Source of the DNA: Ichthyophthirius multifiliis
Lineage: Eukaryota > Ciliophora > Oligohymenophorea > Hymenostomatida
Length of the DNA stretch: 64,000 nucleotides
Direction of reading: 5' to 3'
Assembly (NCBI RefSeq): GCF_000220395.1
Contig: NW_004086117.1
Coordinates: 1-64,000, forward strand
Part shown: positions 1 to 11,802 of the stretch, piece after piece
How positions within the stretch are numbered: the first letter of the stretch is position 1
Layout of the letters: each line of letters begins with the position of its first letter
Translations under genes and position numbers: made by a program
The notes under the pieces: generated by a model
The model's database searches: none
Told to the model about the DNA's origin: nothing
Seen by the model: the letters and a program-made list of their open reading frames with translations, nothing else

Positions 1-59
1 CCCAACCCCAACCCCAACCCCAACCCCAACCCCAACCCCAACCCCAACCCCAACCCCAA
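1..59. repeat. Telomere, CCCCAA repeats
   Basis: About ten tandem CCCCAA units run from the first base. This is the C-strand of the G4T2 telomere used by Tetrahymena, Ichthyophthirius and (mixed with G3T3) Paramecium. Because the C-strand is at the 5' end of the + strand, base 1 is the physical left end of a macronuclear chromosome and not an internal tract. The array is followed at 58-96 by degenerate telomere-like words (ccctaaatcc, taacctcaat, cccaaata). Confidence 0.97.
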
Positions 60-1512
60 ACCCTAAATCCTAACCTCAATCCCAAATAATCAATCTAAAC
101 ATATATATATTCATATAAATATATTTATAAACCTCTAATTTTCTTTTTTAAATATATTTATTAAACTATACATATACATTTAAAATTATAATTAATTATT
201 TTTTTCAATTTTTTTATAATATATTAAAATAAATTAACAAACATATTAAAATATTTAAAAATATGTATATATAATTTAAGATTATTATGATTAGCTATAA
301 TAATTTTTTATTAATAAAATATAATAAATATAATTTGAAATTATTTTAATATAATTTAAATATATAATATTTTTTTTTTATTAATATAATAATTAAATTT
401 GTTATTAAAATAAAATAAAAATAAAAAAGATAGATATAAAATAAAAATCAAAATAAAAATAAAATAAAATAAAACTAAAAACAAAAACAAAATAAAAATC
501 AAAATAAAAATAAAAATCAAAATAAAAATCCAAATAAAAATCAAAATAAAAATCAAAATAAAAATAAAAATCAAAATAAAAATAAAAATCAAAATCAAAA
601 TAAAAATCAAAATAAAAATCGAAATAAAAATCAAAATAAAAATCAAAATAAAAATCAAAATCAAAATCAAAATAAAAATCAAAATCAAAATAAAAATCAA
701 ATAAAAATAAAAATAAAAATAAAAATTAAATCAAATATAATATAATATAATATAATCAAGAATATGCAAAATTATTGATTATACATACATATTTTTTAAA
801 TATTCATTGTCATAATATTTCTAATTAACTTCATATTATAAAATATAAGTATAGACTATTAGAAAAGTTTGCCAAACTTAAATTATTTTCATAATTTTTA
901 ATGCATTTAACATATTATTCAATTTTATATAAATTATAATTTTTTGTAATTATTTAAACGTTAAAGTTATTTAATAATAATGTTTTTTTTAAAAATAGTC
1001 TTTCTAATATTTAGATTATTAATATTTTACTTTTTATATTATTACTTTTAAGCATTTATATTTTTTTGTATTTTTTTTAAAGTTTAATCATCAAAAAAAT
1101 TGTGAAAAAAACGGATTATTGCATTTTTTTTCTTTTCTTGAGTTTTCTTTATTTTTTTCTAATTCAAGCTTTAAACAATAGAACTTAAAATTAATTAATA
1201 TTTTTTTTTATTCATTAAATTTTAATTGATTTTTTGAATACATATATATGTTGATAAGTAAATTAAAATTTAATAGCAAATAAGAATTTTTTTTTATAAA
1301 AATATAAATTTGTTTAAATATGAAAAAATAAAAAATTGATCGGAGTTTTTTTATAAAATAATAATATAAAAATCACAATTTGGTTAATTATAATTTTGAG
1401 ATTATTATTTTATAAACTTTTGATAAAATTTATTAACTTTAAAAACTTATTTATATAGTATTTTTATATTGTAAATAAAAAAAATTGCATTAAAGAGAAT
1501 TATAAAATTCCC
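60..1512. other. Gene-free subtelomeric region
   Basis: No convincing coding frame with the ciliate code was found on either strand. The first ~35 bases are decayed telomere-like sequence. The rest is A/T-rich filler containing the A-rich satellite listed separately. The end of the large PAS/membrane gene lies at 1513. Confidence 0.7.
410..725. repeat. A-rich subtelomeric minisatellite
   Basis: Roughly 300 bases are built from interspersed aaaataaaaatc and aaaatc units, with strong purine strand bias on the + strand. An apparent minus-strand reading frame of alternating Ile, Phe and Leu (356-700) is a by-product of this repeat and is not a gene. The unit length is irregular (6, 9 and 12 bases), so it looks like a slippage-generated simple repeat. 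Confidence 0.85.
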
Positions 1513-4500
1513 TCATAAAAAAAAGAAATTAAGTTATTGCTTTAAAATGCCATGCTTTATCAACCAATATTTAATTCTTTTTTCTTTGGTGATAATAGCA
1601 TCTGGCATATACATTTTATATATATATTTATATTATTAATATTCATTAATAAATTATTTAATCAATATATATTCAGCAATAATAATATATAATCCAATAA
1701 GTGATACAATCATTATAGAAATTAAAATTTAATCATTCATTTTTTATAAACTTAAGAACTCTTAAATATCTTTATTCCATGTTTCCAACAAAAATTATTA
1801 TAATTTCTTTTTGTAATAATTACCTCTAGAATAATCTATTAAATCTTGAACATTTAAATTTTAATTACTTTTAATATTTGGATCTTTAATATCATCAGAA
1901 ATTTTAATACTTAATCTTAAATTAAAATTACTTAAACCATTTTACATTGCATTTTAAACAACGGAATTGCACTCCTAACTTTAATTTTATTCTTTCCATA
2001 AATTTGAGTATTAAATACAAGGATTATTGAAATAAATTTTCTAAAAGTTATAATTAAAATTACCTTCATTCGTTATTAATAAATTTTAATCCCATTTTTA
2101 ATTTTAGTAAATATTTATAAAATTTTGAAAATTACTTTGAATATTTTGTTTATAGTTATTTAAATTTATCTTCATTTCTTTTAATATTATCAATACTATA
2201 GTATTATAAGAAATTGTTGTTTTGAAAAATTAAAAATTTCGAATCTTTATTTCTAGACTGTCCATAGAAGTTTTAATGTCTAATAAAAAAGAAAAACTTG
2301 ATCCAATAGTTATAATGCTAAAAACTAGAAAATAAATAAGCGATCTTATCTTTAATTTTCTTAATAATTTTCCATTATTAATATTCTTTTGCCTTTTAAT
2401 AAAATTATTGTTTGTATCTTCTGATTCTAATAAATTAAAATTAAATTATTTATTCTTTATTTAATTATAAATATTATTATTTTATTAATAATCTTGAGCC
2501 TCATCCATAACTTTCCTATTACTTTCTACTGAAAAGTATTCGTCTTTTTAAGTTACGTAGTTGAATTGTTCTTATATGTAATAATTATAGTCTAAAATTA
2601 TTTTTATATCTTTCTACTTTATATAAATAAAGCTTTCAAGTATAGATTAGAAACTATTGCATACAATAAAAATTAATTTTACTAATACTAAAAATGATAA
2701 AAGAATAGTAATACTTTCTATTATTAAAAACAAATAAAGTATATATTATACATTATCTACATTTTCTATAAAAAAGTTTATTATATTATCTTCAGCTATA
2801 TCTAAGTTATTAATTAACTTTTATACAATGTAATTTCTTTTTTATTTATTTTAATTAATATATGTGATTTTTTTTAATATAAAAAACCTTGAAAATATTA
2901 ATTCATTACTATTTTCGTTTAATTCGTTTAATTTTTTTTCTTTTGCTTTTTTTGAGAGCATTTAAATATAATATATGTTTTATTCAAAAATATCAAAATT
3001 ATCCAATTTAAATTACTTTTAATCAAATTAAATAATTCTTTTCGTTTTTAAAATATATTTGCTTATTGAATTATATTCTATTATATTCGGGTCAAAAATT
3101 GACTTTTTGATATCTAAATTTAGATTTAGTTCAGAATAATATGATTCTAAATCAATAAAATTTTAGAAGTTATTTTCTTAAAATTAATTTGTGTTTTAAA
3201 ATATACTACCTTAAATATTTTAATTATTATAAATATTACTATTTATCATAATTTAATCTAAAATATAGTCATATCCTTCAAGAATTTAAACATTTAATTA
3301 TTTTAATTAAATACATCTAGAAGCCTTTAAGAGAAAATAAATAAATATTGTTTTCGTATATTATATATTACTTAATCTTAAAAAATAGTATAATTTTCAA
3401 ATGGTATTAAAAAGAATATAAAAAGATTAAAAAATATGAAAGCTATAAAGAACAATCTAATAAATAATTTAATACTAGTAATTGTATTAATTTATTTTTT
3501 AGGTTTATTATTATCTTCCTTGACATAAATATTTTCTTAAGCATTAAATGAATAATTTCTAACTCCTTTCTTATTGTTAAAATCATTTTAAAATATTTAA
3601 GAATCTTTTTAAATATTTTTTTAATTATCAGAATTTAATTAATATCCTAGCCCATTCGATTTACTAATTTTTAAAGTTTCGTTATTTAAGCTTTATCTAT
3701 TATCAAGTTTATTTGTGAAATTAAGGACAAAACTATTATTTAAATTTTCTAAGAAACTTATTTTAATTTTTGGCTTTTAAAATTCAGGAGAAGGAGACTT
3801 ATCTTGTTTTAAATTATTCAAATATAAACCAGTTTTAATCTATTCCAAATTAGAAATTTTCATTATCCCAATTCGTGCGTTTCCAATTTTTTTAAATTCA
3901 GTAACACAAGTAATTTTAATACTTTTTTGTTTGGTTCTTTTTATGTGTAATAAATAAATGTCTTTTATTATCGAATATAAAATTTTATCTCTTTAATTAT
4001 TTGAAAATACATCTGTTTATTAATTATTTTCCATATATTGAGTTATCTTGCTTGAATTTAATTCATTTTAAGTTTGATTTTCATCTTTTTTTATAGTTTG
4101 TTTCTTATTAAAAGTTTAAGGTCTACTTAAATTGGTTTCAAGGCAATTACCAGAATCAAATTAATTTCTTTTTTTATCATTCATTATTCTATTTTAAATC
4201 ATTCGATAATAACTTTGCATAAAACTGATTCCATCTACAGGTATTTTAGCTATAAATCTCAAACATTCTTACTTTTCTAACCTTAAATCAATTTATCCAT
4301 TAAATTATAAATCATCTTATTCAAAATCAGTATCTTCTGAAATTTAATCTAAACTTTTTTTTAAATTTTCATTCCCCTTTTTTTTTTTGCAATTCAATAT
4401 ATTTTTTAAAAAAAATATAATTATAATATATTTACATCACCATTATCAACTTTATATAATTAATCTAAAGTTTTTTATCTATTTTCTCTTTTTAATTATA

Positions 4501-7500
4501 ATTCTCTTTATTATATAAAATTTTAATTGAAAGTTTCTTATGATTTTAACTAATCTTATATATCTAAACAAGATTAGTCCAATTTAGAATTATTTTCATT
4601 ATTTTATTCATTTGTCAATGAAAACTAATTTTTATACAATCTTTAAGATTGCTAATTTAAACTAATCTAAGGAGTATTAAATGTCTCTTCTTTACTTTCC
4701 TAAATTAAATTGGCATTAGATTCATCCATATAGTTAATATTATTATTTATAGCAAAAGAATTACTTTAGTTTAAATGTTTTTATATTATGTTTTAATTGC
4801 TTAAATTTTATTATTCTTCATTATTATTTATATTAGTTAATAAAGATAGTTATTATTATTTTTTCATTTAAATTTAATTGCTTTTTTTCTTTGCAATAGC
4901 TTTAATCTTATCAAAAAAAATATTATTACTATTAATTTTTAAATCATTATTTTTTAAAGAAATTTTTTTTGGTCTTTATATAATATTTGCAATACCAGTA
5001 AATTATTCTTTTTTTTTTAATCCAAAAGTGACTAAATCATCTTCCGTAAGGAATTCATAAAATCTAGAAAACTATAAAAGTTTAGGAATTACCAAAAATA
5101 AATTTAAAATGATTCCTTCTTAATTCTAATTATTATTAACTTTTAGTATTTTGTTTTCAGAATCACCTTTGTTTTTTGAACATTATTTCTATTGATAGCA
5201 TTCTGTAAGTTTTATTGTTTTTTAATATAATTCTGAATTTATACCAAATAAATCGAAAAGTTCCTTTGACATACTCTCTATCTCCCAATCTTCATTAAAT
5301 ATTATAAAATTAATAATTCTTCCATTAAAAAATGTTATGGGACGAATCAGTGCTATAAATTAAGATTGCCCTTATAAAGTTACATATTATTTTATAAATT
5401 TCCAAGCAGCAAATAATTATCCTTATTTATTTTAACAAAAAATTCTTCTTTATGAATACATAGCCTTTTTATATAAATATATATACATATAAATATATAG
5501 ATTTTTTTACTTTTGATTTTCCTGTTTAATAAAATTGATTGATTAATTTTGGATGAACAGAACTATAAGTAAAAGGCATCAAACTAGTAATATTATATTA
5601 GTTTTCGATTTCAAACTTATTATAACCAAAAATTTAGGTAACTGATTTATTAATTTGCAATATTTTTCCTTTGCTATCGCTATTAACTATAAATACACAT
5701 GATTTTTTATCAAAAGTCATAGCTATTTTTTTAATATTTATTTATTCTGTATTTTCTGCTTAATCTATTTCATCTTCTACTTAATAATTTTAAATTTCTT
5801 CGGAAAAAATATCAGTTTCATTAACATTATTTATTCCTGAGAATTTTTCAATTAAAGAAATTTTGACTTTTTTATTTAAAATATAAAGAATGTACCACGC
5901 GAAATAAAATTTCCATTTTTTTCTATAATCTAGATAATTATTTATATTTATCCATAATTTTTTTAACTCTTTAATTTAGATTTGTACACTTAATGCAATT
6001 TTATTACATTCTTGTAAATTTATTTTACTTTTTTAAAGTGTTTACCAGAAAGTTATATTTAAGCTTATTATATATTTAATTCTTTCTTTTATTTCATCTA
6101 TTTTTATTTCAATAGGAATAACTTTTTCAATTTCTAATTTACCTTTATACATTATATATGAAATTACAAATATTTTTTTTTAAAAAAAAAAAAAAAACTT
6201 TTATAAGCTTTTTTATTTCTTTTTTTATTTTATTTTAGAATAAAATGTCTTAATCTAAAAATTCTAAATTAATCAATTAAATAAAGAAAACTATTTTCAG
6301 AAATAGTAAGATATTAAAGAGCAAGATTATAATTATTAAATTTAAAGTATTAAAATTCAGCATAATCAATATAAACCTAATAATCCTTATAATTTTTATT
6401 AATATAGGATTCAATCCAATTTTTAATAAAAAATTTGCATAAAACATTTCTATTTATATTTTATAAATATTTATCACAATTAACTAATTTATTCTTTTTT
6501 GAATCATATATATTTTTGCATTTACAATAACATTAATATTACTATTAATTAAAATTACAATCAGAATTTAAATGACTAAATATCATTCCTTTGAAATATG
6601 CATCTGAATAAATAGCTTCCTATTAATTATTCATGAATTATGAGAAGAGATATATTTTCTTTCGAATATCGTTAAATGTATTTGGATATATTTATATTTC
6701 TTTAAGGTGCTTTATTATCTAGTATTTTTATAGTTTTTTAAATAATATTACTAAAATGAATATATTAAAAATTAGATAATATAAAATTTTTTCTGAATCA
6801 AGGTTGTAAATTTTTAAAGCCCTTTTTATACATTAATATATAAAATAAAAAAGTTTTTTAATTATTTACCTTGTTGTTTGATCAAATAATTAACTAATTT
6901 AATTAGCAAAATAAATAATAATTTGTATTTAAAAAAAATCTTTTATTTATTTATTTTTGAAAGTAAACAATCCGTCTGCAAACAAGAATAGATAAACTAA
7001 ATATCCTGATATTAAATTATTCAAAAAAATATAAAAGATAGAATATGAATAACTTTAAAATTTAAAACACACAAAAATACTGATAATAAATCGACAAAAA
7101 TCAAATTTTAACAAATTGATTGAATAATCGCAAGCTAAAGCATCTTTTTTACTTTAATTTCCTGAATTAAAAAAAAAAATTCCTAAATACCACATATCTA
7201 AAATTCCAAAAAAAAGTCCTATTATAGAAATATAAAAATAGACTGAAGAACTACTACAGATTATTTTTATTTGAGAAAAGATATCCTCTAAACAAAATAG
7301 ATAAGACATTTAAGTGATTATTAAAGGCATAAAAAGAATCCAATTAAATAACTATCCTAAAATAACAAACCATCTCCCAAAAAAATATTTTCTGGGTTTT
7401 ATTTAAGTATTAATATATTTTTTTAAAAAGCATATTAGAAATAATAAAAATAGCATTAAAAAATAAAAAACGGAAAATATTAATACAATTAGATATGATG

Positions 7501-7846
7501 TAGAAGACATTGATAATAAATATAAAATATCTAAGTATTTCACTATATTAATTAATTCATTTAAATTAGTTTATTTTAAATTATATTAAGATATTAGAAA
7601 ATCATTATATTTATGCAAACTTGATATATTCAATACGAAAAAGCATACTAAAATCATTAAATATGCTTATTCAATAGAGGATTTTTTAAGCATTAATAAA
7701 TCTAATGCTACTGTAAAATTTAATATGGACAATTATTTTTCATTTTTTTATTTATTTTAATCAGTTTAAGATGCATTTTTTTAATATTTTGTTGTTATTT
7801 GTTTATTTAAGTCAATTGTTTATTTTAATTCTATTTATTTGCTCAT
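1513..7846 (-). CDS. Polytopic membrane protein with PAS domain, ciliate Tmc-like family
   Basis: A protein of about 2,000 residues. The start at 7846 opens MSKQIELKQ, a Q/K-rich cytosolic head. Several hydrophobic segments follow (for example YLIVLIFSVFYFLMLFLL and YISIIGLFFGILDMWYLGIF), then a Cys-containing soluble region (CYCKCKN) and a helical region ending FRLRHF. A PAS core follows (SCVFIVNSDSKGKILQINKS, then TQIFGYNKFEIEN, then SLMPF). Near the C-terminus are further membrane spans, one around 3,400 and one at about 1,700, and the protein ends QQLNFFFL. I see introns near 6,795-6,875, 6,150-6,215 (ending just before KLEIEKV) and 5,465-5,510. The order of multispan head, helical linker, PAS and C-terminal spans matches a large ciliate family annotated as PAS/TmcB-like transmembrane proteins. 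Role is unknown; sensory or signalling is inferred from the PAS domain. It was once split in two in my reading because an intron sits at 6,150-6,215; the continuous family architecture argues for one gene. Confidence 0.8.
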
Positions 7847-8868
7847 TTATTTGTATTTAATTTTTTTTTTTAAATACTTATATATTATTAATTAATTAAT
7901 AATTATTTAAATATATTTTAAGTATATAAATATTTAAATATATTTTATTTTTAAAAATTTTTTGAATATATTATAAATATTTTTCTCTATATATTATATA
8001 AATAAAAAATTAAACAAATAATTATATTCTATGCTAAAAATTTAAAATATATAATTTAATAGTATACTTAAAATTAAATTATATATAAAATATTCAGAAT
8101 ATTTAATTAAACTTTTCTTAAATAAAAATATATGTAAAATATATATTTATTAAAGAATAATCCTTTGATATTAAATAAATGTATATTTTTGTATTTACAT
8201 ACTAATATATTCAGGTTTGAATTTTTATTATTGATATTCTTAAAAAAGTCTAAATAAAAATATTAATTTAAAAATTATGTTAAAAAATAAATATTTTTAT
8301 TACTTATTTACAATATAAAATAATAATTATAAAATTACATTATAATATCTCTAAAATATAAAAAAATAAATCATATTTAATAATATATAATATTACTTGA
8401 AATAATATTGATAAAATAGTAATTTATTTATTTTAATAATTATTTAATTTTCTAATATCTTTCATTAATTATATTTATTTTTGTTGTGTAATTTTTAAAA
8501 TGTATATTTCATTATTTTAATTAATTAAATTAATATTTAATAATATATTTTTTTATTTTCGTTTTTAAATTAATGAATTATAAATATTTTTTTAAAACAT
8601 AAAACAAATTTTTCATTAAAAGTTATTTTTATTAAATTAATAAGACTGATCTAAATATTAAGTGTTTTTCATAAAAAATATAAATTATTAATGAAACAAA
8701 AATATAAAAAAATATATAAAAATATTATATATTTAATAAAATAAAATTAATTTTAAAAAAATATTTTATTTTGAATCATACTTAAATTTTAAATAATTTT
8801 AAAATATAATTTTCTTATTGAAAAAAAAAATATACTTTTGACAAAATCATAAATATAAAGAAAATATC
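7847..8868. other. Intergenic, divergent promoter region
   Basis: About 1 kb of A/T-only-looking sequence between the divergently transcribed PAS/membrane gene and the EPL1 gene. No coding frame, RNA gene or repeat array was recognised. Both promoters must lie here by position, but no specific element can be identified. Confidence 0.6.
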
Positions 8869-11356
8869 ATGGCAACTATTATAAAAAGACCAAGATAAAT
8901 AGATTATTAAAGATTAACAACAAAACTAAATAGTTTAGAGGAATTTTTAAATTTTGATACAGAAAATCTAGGAGTTTATATTAAAGATTTTCATTAAAAT
9001 GAAAATGACAATAATTTACAAACATAAGTATCTAAAAAATAAGAAGTACCCATAATAGCAATAACAAATATTCAAGTAAATAATAAAACTATTGAATTAG
9101 AGTAAATTTAAAAGAGGAAAAAATATAATTTTCAAAATTATATAAAAACAACATTAGAATTTTATTGTTAATAGTAAAATAAATACGAATCTACAGACAA
9201 AGATTTAATTTTTATAAAGGATTTCAATGAATAAAATTAATCAAATTTAAAATAATCCGAATTTGAGTAATTAATTATTGATTTTGAATCTAATTCTGGA
9301 AAAGACTCAATTATAGCTTGGATTGATATGAAATTAATACTTTTTAAAGATATAAAAGATAAATTTTCCTTTAATAATATCGAATAAATTTATAATTATT
9401 GGAAATCAGAAAGAGAATTAATAAAAAGACCTTTGTTAAGGTATTTTTTAAAAAATAAATTATTTTAATTTTATAATTGAAATAGAGCTAATTGTAAACC
9501 AAGTTTTAATGATAAAGATCCGCATGTTGCCTTTAGGCCAAGAGTAGCAGAAAAAATGAAACTAAGAAAATCATAAAAATAAAATGATGAAGAATAATGC
9601 GTAAGATTTCTTTAATTTAAAGAGGAATTAGCAAAATATAAATAAATTTAGGGTTTTATTAAATTAAGAGAATAATTAAAATGTACTTTAGTTAAATTAA
9701 GTTTTTTTGGATTTTTTAATGAAATTAATAAAATTGAAAAAAATTCATGTTTGTGGTTTTAAAATGACTTTTTTGAAAATATTAAGGATTTTGAAAAATA
9801 AAAATAAATTATAGAAGATGAATTTTTATAATTGAAAGCCTAATCTTCTTTAATAAATAACTCAACTAACTAATATGATCATAAAAGTTAAAAAATATTT
9901 ATTAACTATACTTATTTAAAAATAAAAAACAGAAATAGTTATAAAAGGACTAAAGAGAACAAATCATCAAAAAGTTAATGATAATAACAAAAAAGACGAA
10001 ATAAATATTGAATTGCCAGCTATTAAATATAAGTAAAACGAAAAGGCAAATAATGATTTTAATTTGATAATAATAAAAAAAAATATATCAAAAGATAATA
10101 AAAAAGAATCAGATAAAATATCAAAACATGAATAAAAAAAATAAGATAAAAAATAAAAAATAAATTCTTAATCTAATTAAATAGACAATTAACAAAGCAA
10201 CACTATAACTTTAAAATTACCAATAATATCAAATAATAAATTTGATTTGATAAATAATGAAGAATGTAAAGAAAAAATAAGAAAAAAAATAAAGAAAGAA
10301 GAAGAAAATTAATATAGCGAATAAATTAGAATTAAAAAAGATAAAAAACAAAATAATATATAACATTTAAATAATTCTTAATAATTAAAAAATGAATAAA
10401 ATAGTGGACAAAAAGATTAATAAAAATAAATATCATAGCAATAAAGTTAATAATTACAGCAATAATAATCATAATATTTACAAAAATAACAATCAATTTC
10501 TTAATTTTAATCAAACAATAATTCTTAACCTATGAAATCTTTGTAAAATATACAAACTGATAATTAAGAACTAGCTTCATATATTGTCAGTCTTTTTATT
10601 GATTTAAATCAAAGTTAATTTAAATTTGATAAAATTTTAAATTTTGAAAATAATTTGATTATATAAAACCCAAATTTATTTACTTAAAAGTAATAATTAA
10701 TAAATGCTTAGCCTTAAATATTTAATTCTTAATAATATAGCCAAAGCATTTCGAATTAGGATTTCAAAAATAATGCATCTAAATAATAATTATAAAATCA
10801 ATAATACAGTATAACTAATAATAATTAAATTTAAGATGTTTAAAATATAGCGAAACTAAAGAAAACTCCAAACAATTGTATTGCCTTTTAAATTAGAATC
10901 AGATAAGGAAGATAATTTCTTAAATTTGTTGATAGATACTTTGATGAATAGGAAGCAGAAAGATATTAAGATTATATTAATTATGAAGCAAATTATAAAT
11001 CTAAAAATTATAATAATAGTAATGATAATTTTTAAGAAGAATAAAAATAGGAAATTTAAAACAAAAATGATTAAAACAAATCTTCAAATATATTTAGTTT
11101 TAAATAATTAGATAAAAATTCGTTTAAGAAAAATTATTTCTTGGAAAAAAGTGAAAAATATAAATTAATTGCTTAAAATGTAGATGATAATGATGAATAA
11201 CTTATATATAAAAATAATTCAATAATTAATCATTAAAATTTAAATGAAGAATAAAGTAGTAATTTTGAATAAGAAATTAAATTTTTAAAAAGAAATATTG
11301 GTATGGCATTAAAAGATTATGTAAAAAAAAACAAATTATTAGATCAAATAATATGA
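8869..11356 (+). CDS. EPL1: Enhancer of polycomb-like protein (EPL1)
   Basis: 798 residues after removing two introns (9441-9485, 45 nt; 9887-9932, 46 nt); the spliced length is an exact number of codons to the TGA at 11354. The N-terminus (MATIIKRPRQIDYQRLTTKL) and the conserved EPcA block are present: YWKSERELIKRPLLR, then DPHVAFRPRVAEKMKLRKS, then a helical stretch ending KLREQLKCTL. In yeast and animals this block binds Esa1/Tip60 and Yng2/ING to form the Piccolo NuA4 histone H4/H2A acetyltransferase module. The C-terminal 500 residues are low-complexity N, K and Q with no recognised domain. The family assignment is strong from the DPHVAFR..EKM..RK motif. Membership of a ciliate NuA4 complex is inferred. 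Confidence 0.88.
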
Positions 11357-11436
11357 TAATTATAAAATATTATATTTAATATTTAACTTTTTTTATATAT
11401 AAGATTATATTTATTTAGTTCTAATTTTTTTAATTT

Positions 11437-11467
<31 letters not shown>

Positions 11468-11802
11468 TTCTTAGATTGAATAATAAATATTTCGTTTTAT
11501 CATTTTGAAAAGAAGAATTGTTAACTGTTATTTTTTTGAAAGATGTGTATTTATTTATGTCAATATTTATCTTTAATAATTTTTTATTAATTATTAATTT
11601 TCTTTTAACTGTTTTATTGGAGATTTTAGCAATATTTATATCATTAATATACTAAGTTTAAAAGTAATAAATATTTTTATTTTTAATTCTTTAAAATTTA
11701 AAAAATATTTTACTAAATTATTAATTATTAAAAGTTTTATTTTATTATATGTAAAAAAATAAAATAATAAGCTTTATTTTTTAATAAAAAATAATATTTA
11801 TT
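11357..11802. other. Intergenic, convergent 3' regions
   Basis: Between the convergent EPL1 and surface-protein genes. It contains a (TA)n run at about 11440-11467. Nothing else was recognised. Confidence 0.6.

Noticed and set aside
356-700. Minus-strand ORF of alternating Ile, Phe and Leu
   Set aside because: It is a translation of the A-rich subtelomeric satellite with no conserved residues or normal composition.
4878-5060. Plus-strand ORF MLFFFAIALILSKK
   Set aside because: Shadow of the minus-strand PAS/membrane gene, which is open and family-like across this interval.
6244-6501. Plus-strand frame starting MSQSKNSKLINQ
   Set aside because: It is antisense to a well-supported exon of the PAS/membrane protein gene (motifs CYCKCKN, FRLRHF) and has filler-like I/K/N composition.
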